Below the pieces are notes generated by a model. The model ran no database searches. It was not told where the DNA came from and saw only the letters and a list, made by a program, of their open reading frames with translations. A stretch of DNA of 64,000 nucleotides, from NCBI RefSeq assembly GCF_030407495.1, contig NZ_JASDDG010000001.1, positions 124,001 to 188,000 of the forward strand, given 5' to 3'. The position numbers and the translations under genes were made by a program. Shown one piece after another: positions 41,214 through 49,843 of the stretch; the first letter of the stretch is position 1; each line of letters begins with the position of its first letter. This DNA comes from Arthrobacter sp. APC 3897 (GTDB lineage: Bacteria; Actinomycetota; Actinomycetes; Actinomycetales; Micrococcaceae).

Positions 41214-42544
41214 TGTCGAAGCTTAACGACGTCGTCGAAAACGTGACCGAAAAGGTCAGCAATGCAGTAGAGGAAGTCAAAGCCCGGATTGGTGCGCCCT
41301 CAGGGGACAGCCGCGTCCGGATTGACGGATTCACAGAAGAGGGAGAGAACCTCTCTCCGCTGAATGAATCCTCCTCGGTTCTTGGCGGCGACAGCAGCAA
41401 GTCCCACAGCCACGGTGCAGGGGCAGGCATTCCGGACAGCTCACGCGCCGGACGCCTGACCTCCTACAACCGCAGCGATTTCGGCAAACTGACCGGACGT
41501 GAAGAAGACTGGCGGTTCACCCCGCTCAAGCGCCTTCGCGGCCTGCACACCGCCGAACTCACCGGCACCGCCCCTGAGGTTGCCGTTGTGGCACCCGAGG
41601 GCGTCCGCGTGGAAAACGTGGCGCGCACCGATGCCCGCATCGGCTCCGCCGGCATCCCGGAGGACCTGGTGGCAGCTGCCGCCTGGGAAGCCTTCACCGA
41701 GGCCACCGTAGTGACCATCCCGGCTGAAACTGTCGTGGACGGCAGCGTAACGCTGACCATGACCGGTGCCGGGAAGGATCCCGCAGCCCAGCACGTGGTC
41801 ATTACCGCGGAGAAGTTCGCCAAAGCTGTGGTCGTCCTGGATCACAAGGGATCGGCAACGCTGTCCCAGAACGTGGAAATCGTCGTCGAAGACGGTGCTG
41901 AACTGACCGTTGTGTCCGTTCAGGACTGGGATGACGACGCCGTTCACGCGTCTGCGCAGTACGCCCGGATTGGCCGTGACGCGAAGTTCAAGCACGTCGT
42001 CGTCAGCCTCGGCGGCGACCTGGTGCGCGTGACCCCGTCCTCGAAGTTCACCGCGACGGGCGGCGACGTCCAGATGTTCGGCCTGTACTACGCGGACGCC
42101 GGCCAGCACCTGGAACAGCGGCTGTTCGTGGACCACGCAGTGCCCAACTGCAAGTCCCGCGTCATGTACAAGGGCGCGCTGCAGGGCCGCGATGCACACA
42201 CCGTTTGGGTAGGTGACGTCCTGATCCGCAAGGAGGCAGAAGGCACCGACACATACGAGGTCAACCGCAACCTGCTGCTCACCGACGGCGGCCGCGCAGA
42301 CTCCGTACCGAACCTGGAAATCGAAACCGGTCTGATCGAGGGTGCCGGCCATGCCAGCGCCACGGGCCGTTTCGATGACGAGCACCTGTTCTACCTGATG
42401 GCCCGCGGCATCCCCGAGGACGTTGCCCGCCGCCTGGTGGTCCGCGGATTCCTCAACGAGATCATCCAGCAGATCAAGGTTCCGGCACTGGAAGAGCGAC
42501 TCACTGAGGCCGTCGAGCGCGAACTCGCAGCAGTCGAGAGCTAG
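41213..42544 (+). CDS. sufD: Fe-S cluster assembly protein SufD
   Basis: SufD, 443 aa, partner of SufB in the scaffold and needed for iron entry. The C-terminal core shows QEHLEQRLFVDH-like (AGQHLEQRLFVDH), YKGALQGRDAHTVW and HASATGRFDDEHLFYLMARG. About 80 residues precede the SufD core: an amphipathic stretch (VVENVTEKVSNAVEEVKARI), then an acidic and His/Gly/Ser-rich linker. The linker is common in relatives, the amphipathic start less so. The start overlaps the sufB stop. Confidence 0.95.
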   Translation: MSKLNDVVENVTEKVSNAVEEVKARIGAPSGDSRVRIDGFTEEGENLSPLNESSSVLGGDSSKSHSHGAGAGIPDSSRAGRLTSYNRSDFGKLTGREEDWRFTPLKRLRGLHTAELTGTAPEVAVVAPEGVRVENVARTDARIGSAGIPEDLVAAAAWEAFTEATVVTIPAETVVDGSVTLTMTGAGKDPAAQHVVITAEKFAKAVVVLDHKGSATLSQNVEIVVEDGAELTVVSVQDWDDDAVHASAQYARIGRDAKFKHVVVSLGGDLVRVTPSSKFTATGGDVQMFGLYYADAGQHLEQRLFVDHAVPNCKSRVMYKGALQGRDAHTVWVGDVLIRKEAEGTDTYEVNRNLLLTDGGRADSVPNLEIETGLIEGAGHASATGRFDDEHLFYLMARGIPEDVARRLVVRGFLNEIIQQIKVPALEERLTEAVERELAAVES

Positions 42545-42550
42545 CACCCG

Positions 42551-42582
42551 GTTCCCCGGACGCCGTGCAGCATCCGGGGAAC
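42551..42582 (+). other. Hairpin between sufD and sufC
   Basis: A perfect 10-bp stem (42551-42560 with 42573-42582) and a 12-nt loop begin 7 nt after the sufD stop. A short T-run (42598-42602) follows 15 nt later, too far for a classical terminator. It may reduce or stabilise part of the suf transcript. Confidence 0.5.
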
Positions 42583-42652
42583 GGAAGCTGCACCCACACT
42601 TTTTGAAGCTTAAATACGCACCAGAGCGTGCAAAGGAGAAAGCGTAACTCGT

Positions 42653-43450
42653 ATGTCTACTCTTGAGATCAAGGATCTTCACGTCAGCATTGAGACCGAA
42701 CAGGGTGTCAAGAAGCAGATCCTGAAGGGCGTCAGTCTGACCATCAACACCGGTGAGACGCACGCCATCATGGGCCCCAACGGCTCCGGCAAGTCCACCC
42801 TCGCCTCCACCATTGCCGGGCACCCCCGCTACGTCGTGGACAGCGGCTCCATCACGCTCGACGGCGAAGATGTCCTGTCCATGAGCGTGGACGAGCGCGC
42901 CCGCGCCGGCCTTTTCCTGGCCATGCAGTACCCGGTGGAGGTCCCCGGCGTGACCATGACCAACTTCCTGCGCACCGCCAAGACTGCGCTCGACGGCGAA
43001 GCACCCTCCCTGCGCCACTGGACCAAGGACGTCAAGGCGGCCATGTCCCAGCTGCGCATTGATGCCGACTTCGCGTCGCGCAACGTCAACGAAGGCTTCT
43101 CCGGCGGTGAGAAGAAGCGCGTGGAGATTCTCCAGCTCGAGCTCTTCCGCCCGAAGTTCGCCATCCTCGACGAGACGGACTCCGGCCTGGACGTTGACGC
43201 CCTGAAGGTTGTCTCCGAAGGCGTCAACCGCGAGCACGCCAAGGGTGACATGGGCACGCTGCTCATCACGCACTACACGCGCATCCTGCGCTACATCAAG
43301 CCGGACTTCGTTCACGTCTTCGTTGACGGCCGGATCGCCGAGCAGGGCGGCCCGGAGCTGGCAGACCGCCTGGAAGAAGAAGGCTACGACCGGTTCACCG
43401 GTGCCAACGCCACAGCGGCCACCGCTACCGCCAACGCCCTGAAGGCCTAG
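42653..43450 (+). CDS. sufC: Fe-S cluster assembly ATPase SufC
   Basis: SufC, 265 aa, is the soluble ABC ATPase that drives SufBD. Walker A is GPNGSGKST (41-49), signature FSGGEKKR, and Walker B LDETDSGLDVDAL with the SufC-specific spacing, followed by the switch His in ITHYTRIL. It is 108 bp after sufD, with the hairpin above in the gap, and may also have its own promoter. Confidence 0.97.
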   Translation: MSTLEIKDLHVSIETEQGVKKQILKGVSLTINTGETHAIMGPNGSGKSTLASTIAGHPRYVVDSGSITLDGEDVLSMSVDERARAGLFLAMQYPVEVPGVTMTNFLRTAKTALDGEAPSLRHWTKDVKAAMSQLRIDADFASRNVNEGFSGGEKKRVEILQLELFRPKFAILDETDSGLDVDALKVVSEGVNREHAKGDMGTLLITHYTRILRYIKPDFVHVFVDGRIAEQGGPELADRLEEEGYDRFTGANATAATATANALKA

Positions 43451-43488
43451 GCACCACCCTGACCGATACAACTGCACAGGAGCAGATG

Positions 43489-43818
43489 ATGAGTGAGCCG
43501 AACCTGGCCCAGACGTCCCTTGAGGACATCGAAGAGGCCCTGAAGGACGTCATCGACCCCGAGCTGGGCGTGAACGTCGTTGACCTGGGGCTGCTCTACG
43601 GCCTTCGGTACGCGGACGACGGCGCCCTGCTGATCGACATGACGCTGACCACCGCTGCCTGCCCGCTCACCGATGTCATCGAAGAGCAGGTTGGCCAGGC
43701 ACTGGACGGCGTTGTGGACGACTGGCGGCTGAGCTGGGTCTGGATGCCGCCGTGGGGTCCGGAGAAGATCACCGACGACGGCCGCGACCAGATGCGCGCG
43801 CTGGGCTTCAATATCTAA
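43489..43818 (+). CDS. sufT: MIP18-family Fe-S assembly factor (SufT-like)
   Basis: A 109-aa DUF59/MIP18 protein. The family motif DPELGVNVVDLGL and the Cys in TTAACPLTD, the likely cluster or metal contact, are present. Such proteins help mature Fe-S enzymes downstream of the scaffold. The ATG at 43489 has AGGAG 6 nt upstream; the ATG at 43486 is too close. It closes the suf operon and is followed by a strong terminator. Confidence 0.88.
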   Translation: MSEPNLAQTSLEDIEEALKDVIDPELGVNVVDLGLLYGLRYADDGALLIDMTLTTAACPLTDVIEEQVGQALDGVVDDWRLSWVWMPPWGPEKITDDGRDQMRALGFNI

Positions 43819-43830
43819 GAACGTGCACCA

Positions 43831-43877
43831 AAGAGCAGGGCCGCTTTCCCGCGCAGCGGGGGAGCGGCCCTGCTCTT
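43831..43877 (+). terminator. Terminator of the suf operon
   Basis: A 15-bp perfect stem (43831-43845 with 43863-43877) with a second small CCCGC/GCGGG hairpin in the loop. It ends in CTCTTGTCTT on the plus strand. Confidence 0.8.
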
Positions 43878-43929
43878 GTCTTGGCGGTTGCGGGTGCCCG
43901 GGCGCGACGGCTGGTGTTACCGTCGGCCC

Positions 43930-44559
43930 ATGGAGAAGACAGACTCTTCCGGAACCTGGTACCTGTTCGACTACGGCATGGTGATATCCGCCGAACCGGA
44001 GCCGGAAGACTGGGCTGCGCTGGAACGCGAAACCGGACTCCGGGGCCTGGCGGCGGCGTCGGGTCCGTACTGGAATCACCGGGATGATTACGACGCCGGC
44101 CGCCACACGCCCGCCCAGTACTGGGCCCGGGTGCTGGGCCGGCCGGTAGGCGCGGAACAGCTGCGGGCACTGGAGGAACTGGATGCCGCCCAGTGGGCCC
44201 ATGTGAACGCGGACACCCTGGCCGTACTGGAGACCCTGTCGGAGGAAGGCGCCCGGCTGGCCCTGCTCTCCAACATGCCCGCCTCAATGGCCGATCAGTA
44301 CCTTCGGGAAGCAGCGTGGCCTGCCCGCTTCACCCGCACCTTCTTCAGCGGACCGCTGGGCATGAGCAAGCCGGACCCCCGGATCTTCACGCATGTCCTG
44401 GACGAACTGGGAGCGGTACCGGCGGACGTTGTCTTCATTGACGACAACGTCCGCAACATCGGGGCGGCCCGGGAGCTTGGGCTGCACACGGTGCACTTCA
44501 GGCCGGGCACGGACCTGCGGCAGGAACTGGCCCGCTTCCGCAAGAGGTCCGGGCACTGA
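43930..44559 (+). CDS. HAD-family hydrolase (YihX-like)
   Basis: A 209-aa HAD hydrolase. Motif I is FDYGMV (Asp14 nucleophile), which has Gly in place of the usual second Asp, as in the YihX and epoxide-hydrolase N-domain group. Motif II is LLSNMP, motif III the Lys in GMSKPDPRIF, and motif IV VFIDDNVRNI. These predict a phosphatase of small sugar phosphates, with the substrate open. The ATG at 43930 is chosen; the frame is open upstream but overlaps the suf terminator. Confidence 0.78.
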   Translation: MEKTDSSGTWYLFDYGMVISAEPEPEDWAALERETGLRGLAAASGPYWNHRDDYDAGRHTPAQYWARVLGRPVGAEQLRALEELDAAQWAHVNADTLAVLETLSEEGARLALLSNMPASMADQYLREAAWPARFTRTFFSGPLGMSKPDPRIFTHVLDELGAVPADVVFIDDNVRNIGAARELGLHTVHFRPGTDLRQELARFRKRSGH

Positions 44560-44564
44560 GACGG

Positions 44565-45461
44565 TTAGGGGTTATCCAGGTCCGGGGCGCTGAAGGTGTT
44601 ACAGGAAGCGATGGTCCCGCCGTCGTAACCCTGCATGAACCAGGCCTGGCGCTGGTCGCCCGAACCGTGTGTCCAGCTCTCCGGATTCACCTGGCCGGCG
44701 GCCATGGACTGGATCCGGTCATCGCCGATGGCGGCGGCGGCGGAAAGGGCGTCCTGCACATCTGCCGCCGTGAGCTCCGCCAGGAAGGGTTCAGTGCTGC
44801 CGGGAGCCGGTACCGACGCGGCATTGCCCGCCCACAGCCCTGCATAGCAGTCCGCCTGCAGCTCGGTCCGCACAGCGGCTGAATCAGCACCGCGGGGATC
44901 GGAGGCCGAGGCACCCAGGACTCCGGTCAGGTTCTGGATGTGGTGCCCAAACTCATGCGCCACCACGTACTCCTGCGCCAGCGGGCCGCCGGAAGCTCCG
45001 TAGCGGGCCACAAGCTCGTCAAAGAACGCCGTGTCGTAGTACGTCTGCTCATCAGCCGGGCAGTAGAAGGGGCCCACCGCGCTGGTCGCGGATCCGCACC
45101 CGGTATCGGTGCGTCCGCTGAAGAGTACAACGCCGGGTTCGGTGTAGGCCATTCCCTCCGCCGCCAGCGCCGGACCCCAGTAGCTGTCCAGGCTCTCGGC
45201 GGTTCCGACAATCCGGCAGTCGAGGCGCTCGTTCGCGTCCGCCCCGTCCAGGCACTCGGAAATGCTCTCTGAATAACCGGAACCGGCGGAGCTGCCGCCG
45301 TCGCTCAGCCCCAAGCCGTCCACCACATCGGAGCCGAAGATCAGGGACAGGATGAGGATGAGTCCTCCGCCGAGCCCGCCGCCCACGGCAATACCTTTGC
45401 CCCTGCCCCGCCGGTCGCTGACCCGGGAGGAGTCCAATCGTGCATTTTCGTTAAAACTCAT
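44565..45461 (-). CDS. Neutral zinc metallopeptidase, YpfJ family
   Basis: A 298-aa membrane-anchored protein with the zinc peptidase motif HEFGHH (169-174) and a downstream Glu-rich helix with TELQADCYAGLW as the third ligand site. One helix near 24-43 anchors it, with the peptidase domain outside. Cys in the exposed domain could form disulfides. The family is widespread but its substrates are unknown. The ATG at 45461 gives MSFNENARLD, which is standard for relatives; the longer frame overlaps bioN. Confidence 0.87.
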   Translation of the reverse strand: MSFNENARLDSSRVSDRRGRGKGIAVGGGLGGGLILILSLIFGSDVVDGLGLSDGGSSAGSGYSESISECLDGADANERLDCRIVGTAESLDSYWGPALAAEGMAYTEPGVVLFSGRTDTGCGSATSAVGPFYCPADEQTYYDTAFFDELVARYGASGGPLAQEYVVAHEFGHHIQNLTGVLGASASDPRGADSAAVRTELQADCYAGLWAGNAASVPAPGSTEPFLAELTAADVQDALSAAAAIGDDRIQSMAAGQVNPESWTHGSGDQRQAWFMQGYDGGTIASCNTFSAPDLDNP

Positions 45462-45468
45462 TCCCCGA

Positions 45469-46131
45469 TTATCCCCGGCCCTCAGCCTGCCTGCGTTTGG
45501 GGACATCGGGGCTGCCCGAGGACTCCCCGATGCCGCGGGCGGCCAGGGCGTCACCGGTCTGCTGGGCATAGGCCACGGCCCTGATCACCACTGGAACGGT
45601 GAGGGCGCGCGGGTTCCGTTCCAGGCCGCGGGCCATGGCCGAATGGCGCACGTCCTGCGCCGAACCGAGCAGGAACGGAATACTGCGCAGCATCAGGGCC
45701 AGCGTCAGTCCAAAGCGTTCCGGATCCGCACCGAGGAACCGGAACGGTCCCGCCAGCGCCACAAGCCCGTCCAGCAGATCCTGCAGAGCAGTGGTGAGGG
45801 TCAGCAGCCGGGCCGCAGCTACGCACACCACAATGTTCCCCACCACCAGAAGCGCTGCGGCCGGACCGTTGGACCAGGCCTGGAAGACTCCCAGCAGCAG
45901 CAGGATGGGCCACATCAGTTTCAGGGGCCGCCACGATTCCGACAGCAAACGCGCTGCGGCATAGGCTCCGAGCACCAGTAAGAAAGCCGCGCCCAGCACC
46001 GGCAGCGCTCGAAAGGCCAGCACACCGGCGGACAGGATGACGACGGCGGCTGCCTTCAGCGCCAGCGGCGCCCGGTGCACGGGGGAATTGCCGGGCCGGT
46101 AGGCGCCGAGCAGGTGGGAGGAGCCCCTCAC
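45469..46131 (-). CDS. bioN: ECF transporter transmembrane protein BioN
   Basis: EcfT-type membrane coupling protein, 220 aa, with four to five helices and the cytosolic coupling helices with the Ala-Arg-Gly motif (MARGLERNP, LAARGIG). It links the ATPase to the S-component BioY for biotin import. The GTG at 46131 has AAAGGAC upstream in the 25-bp gap after bioM. It is the last gene of bioY-bioM-bioN on the minus strand. Confidence 0.85.
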   Translation of the reverse strand: MRGSSHLLGAYRPGNSPVHRAPLALKAAAVVILSAGVLAFRALPVLGAAFLLVLGAYAAARLLSESWRPLKLMWPILLLLGVFQAWSNGPAAALLVVGNIVVCVAAARLLTLTTALQDLLDGLVALAGPFRFLGADPERFGLTLALMLRSIPFLLGSAQDVRHSAMARGLERNPRALTVPVVIRAVAYAQQTGDALAARGIGESSGSPDVPKRRQAEGRG

Positions 46132-46156
46132 GGCAGTCCTTTCGGGGCGTGTTCTC

Positions 46157-46921
46157 TCACGGCATGCCCTTTGCGGCGGGGACGCTGCCGGAGCCCAGCG
46201 CCAGCGTCCGGTAGGCGGCCAGCGCAGCGCCGGGGGCGCCGTCGAACACGATCCTGCCGTCCTCAACGACCAGGATCCGTTCCGCATCCGCCGCGAAATC
46301 AAGGTCGTGCGTTGTATAGATCATCTGCTGCGGCAACCCGGCCAGGATGCGGCGCAGCGCCGCGGTGTTGCGCAGGTCCAGCAGCGTGCTGGGTTCATCG
46401 GCCACCAGGACATCCGGTTCAACCGCCAGCACCGAGGCCAGGGCCATGAGCTGGCGTTCTCCGCCGGAGAGGTCATAGATGCTGCGGTCAGCCAGGTCCA
46501 GCAGTCCGAATGCGGCCAACCTGTCCTCAGCCGCTGCACGGCGGTGGCTCCGGTTGCGGATGGATGCACGCAGGGACAGTTCGACGTCGTCGCGCCCGGT
46601 GGGCATGACCAGCTGGGAGAGCGGATCGGTAAAGACAAATCCCACCCGGCGGCGAATCCGGCTGCCGTGGCGCACCGTGTCCAGCCCGTCCACGGTGACG
46701 GTTCCTGTGTCCGGCGCCAGCAGTCCGTTGAGCAGTTTCAACAGCGTTGACTTGCCGGAGCCGTTGGCGCCGACCACGGCAATCCGGGACTCATCCAGAT
46801 CCAGGGTGAAGGGGTGCAGGATGGGGGCGGGAGAGTTCCCGGCGGGAAGCTCACCCGCCGGAGAGGAAGACGGCCCGGGGGAGCGGAGCACCGACACCTC
46901 CCGCAGGCGGATCCGGGCCAT
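46157..46921 (-). CDS. bioM: ECF transporter ATPase BioM
   Basis: Energy-coupling ATPase, 254 aa, with Walker A GANGSGKST (51-59), signature LSGGERQL, Walker B LVADEPSTLLD and switch His in TTHDLDF. A Pro/Ser/Gly-rich stretch at about 14-32 lies between the first strands and is unusual for the family. The start overlaps the bioY stop by one base (TGATG), so the pair is coupled. Confidence 0.88.
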   Translation of the reverse strand: MARIRLREVSVLRSPGPSSSPAGELPAGNSPAPILHPFTLDLDESRIAVVGANGSGKSTLLKLLNGLLAPDTGTVTVDGLDTVRHGSRIRRRVGFVFTDPLSQLVMPTGRDDVELSLRASIRNRSHRRAAAEDRLAAFGLLDLADRSIYDLSGGERQLMALASVLAVEPDVLVADEPSTLLDLRNTAALRRILAGLPQQMIYTTHDLDFAADAERILVVEDGRIVFDGAPGAALAAYRTLALGSGSVPAAKGMP

Positions 46922-47541
46922 CAGCGGCCCTTTGCTGCCAGCCGGGGGAAGGCCGTGAAGACACTGACGCCCACAGCTGCTGCGAGCAGGTTCTTCAGCA
47001 CATCGCCGGGCCAGAATGCGATGTCAGCGGCCAGGGCCGCCGGAAACTCAAGCTTCGCATTGAGCATGAGCCCGGCGATGCCCAGCGGATGCACGCAGAG
47101 GAAGCTGGCGGCCATGGCGGAGACGAAAAGCAGCGGAAATCGCGCCCGTCGGGCACGCCGCAGGACAATCCGGGACAGCAGTCCCACAACGAAGGCTGCG
47201 GGTACAAAGGCCAGCAAATAGCCGGCTGAAGGTCCGGCCAGGACGCCCAGCCCGCCGCTGAAGCCGCTGAAGACCGGCAACCCGGCCAATCCGGCGGCCA
47301 GGAACAGGGCAACAGCAGCGGCTCCGCGGGAAGGTCCCAAAATAATGCCCGCCAGCATAACGGCCAGGGTTTGGAGGGTAATGGGAACCCCGGAGCCCAG
47401 GGGCACTCCGGGGAGCAGGGAGAACGAGGCGACCAGGGCGGCAAAAACAGCAATAAGGGACAGGTCCGAAGCATTCCAGCGGCGGCGGGAGAGCCGCTCC
47501 CGGCGGGAAGGTGCCGCAGCTTCAGCGGAGGAAGTGCTCAT
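46921..47541 (-). CDS. bioY: Biotin transporter substrate-binding S component BioY
   Basis: BioY, 206 aa, is a six-helix membrane protein that captures biotin. Family marks are VPITLQTLAVMLAG and the LGPSRGAAAV turn, followed by PSAGYLLAF. It starts the bioYMN operon. A near-palindrome at 47555-47567, just before the gene, is a possible repressor site. Confidence 0.92.
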   Translation of the reverse strand: MSTSSAEAAAPSRRERLSRRRWNASDLSLIAVFAALVASFSLLPGVPLGSGVPITLQTLAVMLAGIILGPSRGAAAVALFLAAGLAGLPVFSGFSGGLGVLAGPSAGYLLAFVPAAFVVGLLSRIVLRRARRARFPLLFVSAMAASFLCVHPLGIAGLMLNAKLEFPAALAADIAFWPGDVLKNLLAAAVGVSVFTAFPRLAAKGR

Positions 47542-47554
47542 CAGCTCTCATTTC

Positions 47555-47567
47555 GTAGGACGTCTAC
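47555..47567. promoter_or_regulatory. Possible operator upstream of bioY
   Basis: GTAGGACGTCTAC has matching GTAG/CTAC arms around an ACGT core. It lies 14-26 bp before the bioY start, where a biotin-responsive repressor could act. No known operator consensus is matched. Confidence 0.3.
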
Positions 47568-47659
47568 AACAGGGGGTCAGCGGGAGCGCCTCTTCATCGC
47601 CGCATCCTAGATGACCCTAACCTCGCAACCCGCTAATTCCTTTGGAGGTTTTCTACAAA

Positions 47660-47689
47660 TTGCCGATCAACGGTAGACTGGAAAGGCTG
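47660..47689 (+). promoter_or_regulatory. Putative promoter of the ABC-F gene
   Basis: TTGCCG (47660-47665) and TAGACT (47684-47689) are 18 bp apart, giving a leader of about 40 nt before the GTG at 47738. Confidence 0.5.
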
Positions 47690-47737
47690 TGATCGCAGCG
47701 TATGTACTATCCCCGAACCCCTCGAAAGGTCCACTGA

Positions 47738-49336
47738 GTGATTTCCGTATCTAATCTCGAGCTCCGTGCCGGCGCACGTTTGCTCATGGAAGCGGTTTCA
47801 TTCCGTGTGGACAAAGGGGACAAGATCGGATTGGTGGGCCGCAACGGCGCGGGCAAAACCACTCTGACCAAAGTCCTCGCAGGGGAGGCCCTGCCCGCAG
47901 CAGGTCATGTGAAGCGTTCGGGCGAGATTGGCTACCTGCCCCAGGATCCGCGCACGCCGGACATGGAACAGCTCGGCCGGGACCGCATCCTGTCCGCCCG
48001 CGGTTTGGACAAGGTCTCCGCGCAGCTGAAGAAGTGCCAGGATGAAATGGCCAGCGATGACCCCAAAATCTCGCAGAAGGCCATGAACCGCTATGACCGG
48101 CTGGAGGCTGAGTTCCTCTCCGCCGGCGGTTATGCCGCAGAGTCTGAAGCGGCAACCATTACCGCCAACCTGGCCCTGCCCGACCGGCTGCTGAACCAGC
48201 CGCTGAGCACCCTTTCCGGCGGCCAGCGCCGCCGTGTGGAACTGGCCCGGATCCTGTATTCGGATGCGGAAACCATGCTCCTGGATGAGCCCACCAACCA
48301 CCTCGACGCCGACTCCATCTCCTGGCTGCGCGAGTTCCTGAAGAACCACACCGGCGGGTTGATCGTGATCAGCCACGACACCGAACTGCTGGAGGCCACG
48401 GTCAACAAGGTCTTCAGCCTGGACGCCAACCGCGCCACCATTGACGTCTACAACATGGACTGGAAGCGCTACAAGATCCAGCGCGAAACCGATGAGCGTG
48501 CCCGGAAGCGGGAGCGCGCCAATACGGAGAAGAAGGCCGGCGTCCTGCTGGCCCAGGCCAATAAGATGAAGGCCCGTGCTTCGGGTGCTTCAGCGGCGCA
48601 GAGCATGCTCAAGCGCGTGGATCGTCTCCTCGGCGGCTTGGACGCAGTCCGCGCCTCCGACCGGGTGGCCGCGCTGCGTTTCCCGGACCCCGCTCCCTGC
48701 GGCAAGACGCCCCTCATGGCCGAAGGCCTGAGCAAGAGCTACGGCTCGCTGGAGATCTTCACCGATGTGGACCTGGCCATTGACCGCGGTTCCAAAGTGG
48801 TCATCCTCGGCCTCAACGGTGCGGGAAAAACCACGCTGCTGCGCATGCTGGCCGGCGTCGACACCCCGGACACCGGAAAGCTCATTCCGGGCCACGGCCT
48901 GAAGGTGGGCTACTACGCGCAGGAGCATGAAACCCTGGATACCGAGCGCACCGTGCTGGAGAACATGCGCTCCTCGGCGCCGGACATGGATGATGCCGAA
49001 GTGCGCAGCGTGCTGGGTTCCTTCATGTTCAGCGGCGATGACGTGGACAAGAAGGCCGGTGTGCTTTCCGGTGGTGAGAAGACCCGCCTGGCGCTGGCCA
49101 CCATTGTTGCTTCGTCAGCCAATGTCCTGCTGCTCGATGAGCCCACCAACAACCTGGACCCCGCCTCGCGCGCGGAAATCCTCGGCGCCCTGAGCAGCTA
49201 CTCCGGCGCTGTGGTGATGGTGAGCCACGATGAGGGAGCAGTGGCGGCACTGAACCCGGAGCGCGTTGTCCTGCTGCCCGACGGCGACGAGGACCACTGG
49301 AACGAAGATTACCTGGATCTGGTAACGCTGGCGTAG
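47738..49336 (+). CDS. ABC-F family ATPase
   Basis: A soluble twin-ATPase protein of 532 aa with no membrane segment. The first half has Walker A GRNGAGKTT, signature LSGGQRRR and LLDEPTNHLD; the second has GLNGAGKTT, LSGGEKTR and LLDEPTNNLD. The charged linker between them (about 240-300, rich in Arg, Lys and Glu) is the ribosome-reaching arm. ABC-F proteins bind the ribosomal E site and modulate translation or give antibiotic resistance. The gene resembles Rv1473 of M. tuberculosis in position and size. AAAGG precedes the GTG. Confidence 0.9.
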   Translation: MISVSNLELRAGARLLMEAVSFRVDKGDKIGLVGRNGAGKTTLTKVLAGEALPAAGHVKRSGEIGYLPQDPRTPDMEQLGRDRILSARGLDKVSAQLKKCQDEMASDDPKISQKAMNRYDRLEAEFLSAGGYAAESEAATITANLALPDRLLNQPLSTLSGGQRRRVELARILYSDAETMLLDEPTNHLDADSISWLREFLKNHTGGLIVISHDTELLEATVNKVFSLDANRATIDVYNMDWKRYKIQRETDERARKRERANTEKKAGVLLAQANKMKARASGASAAQSMLKRVDRLLGGLDAVRASDRVAALRFPDPAPCGKTPLMAEGLSKSYGSLEIFTDVDLAIDRGSKVVILGLNGAGKTTLLRMLAGVDTPDTGKLIPGHGLKVGYYAQEHETLDTERTVLENMRSSAPDMDDAEVRSVLGSFMFSGDDVDKKAGVLSGGEKTRLALATIVASSANVLLLDEPTNNLDPASRAEILGALSSYSGAVVMVSHDEGAVAALNPERVVLLPDGDEDHWNEDYLDLVTLA

Positions 49337-49382
49337 GGCAGTGGCTTCTCCGGCTCACCCGGAGGAGGCCCTGACATCCAGC

Positions 49383-49417
49383 AGAGACCCCCGAGCGTTC
49401 GGCGCTTGGGGGTCTCT
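49383..49417 (+). terminator. Terminator after the ABC-F gene
   Basis: A 15-bp stem (49383-49397 with 49403-49417, one G-T pair) with a 5-nt loop, followed by GTCATTTTGG. Confidence 0.8.
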
Positions 49418-49476
49418 GTCATTTTGGCAGGATAAGAGGGGAGCCCGTCCTGGTCTCAAGGTTTGTCCTCTGTGTC

Positions 49477-49515
49477 TATCCATTATTATCAAGCTATATA
49501 AGGTTTTCCGGATAT
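49477..49515. repeat. AT-rich 39-bp element, copy A
   Basis: Starts TATCCATT and ends GGATAT, so the ends form a 5-bp inverted repeat (TATCC/GGATA). It equals copy B in length and 30 of 39 positions, and is much more AT-rich than its surroundings. Confidence 0.7.
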
Positions 49516-49843
49516 ATCATCTCAACCACTCCGGGCTCATCACCGCCGGTCCTTCCCGGACACTTCCCAAACCGACCTGTCTCTGACGCAGGGGAGGGGC
49601 GGCGCTAAACGGGCAATTTCCCCCCGGGGCGAGAGGTGGCTCCTCTCATGGTGAGGGAAGCTCAGCGGGGGAGTGCGGACGGGTTGGCCGGGTTCTGCCG
49701 CGGAGCCCGGGCCAGGCATCCACCTGGCTGGCTGATCCCGGTGAATGCAGAAGTGTCAACCTGCTTCCATGCGGCCTCCGCGCCGGATGGCCAGAGATTG
49801 AAAATCCTCGTCCTTGGCGGCGGCGCCTCCCCTGAACAATTCT

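Noticed and set aside
49418-49843. Structural RNA such as 4.5S, tmRNA, 6S or RNase P RNA
   Set aside because: None of the conserved core sequences is present.
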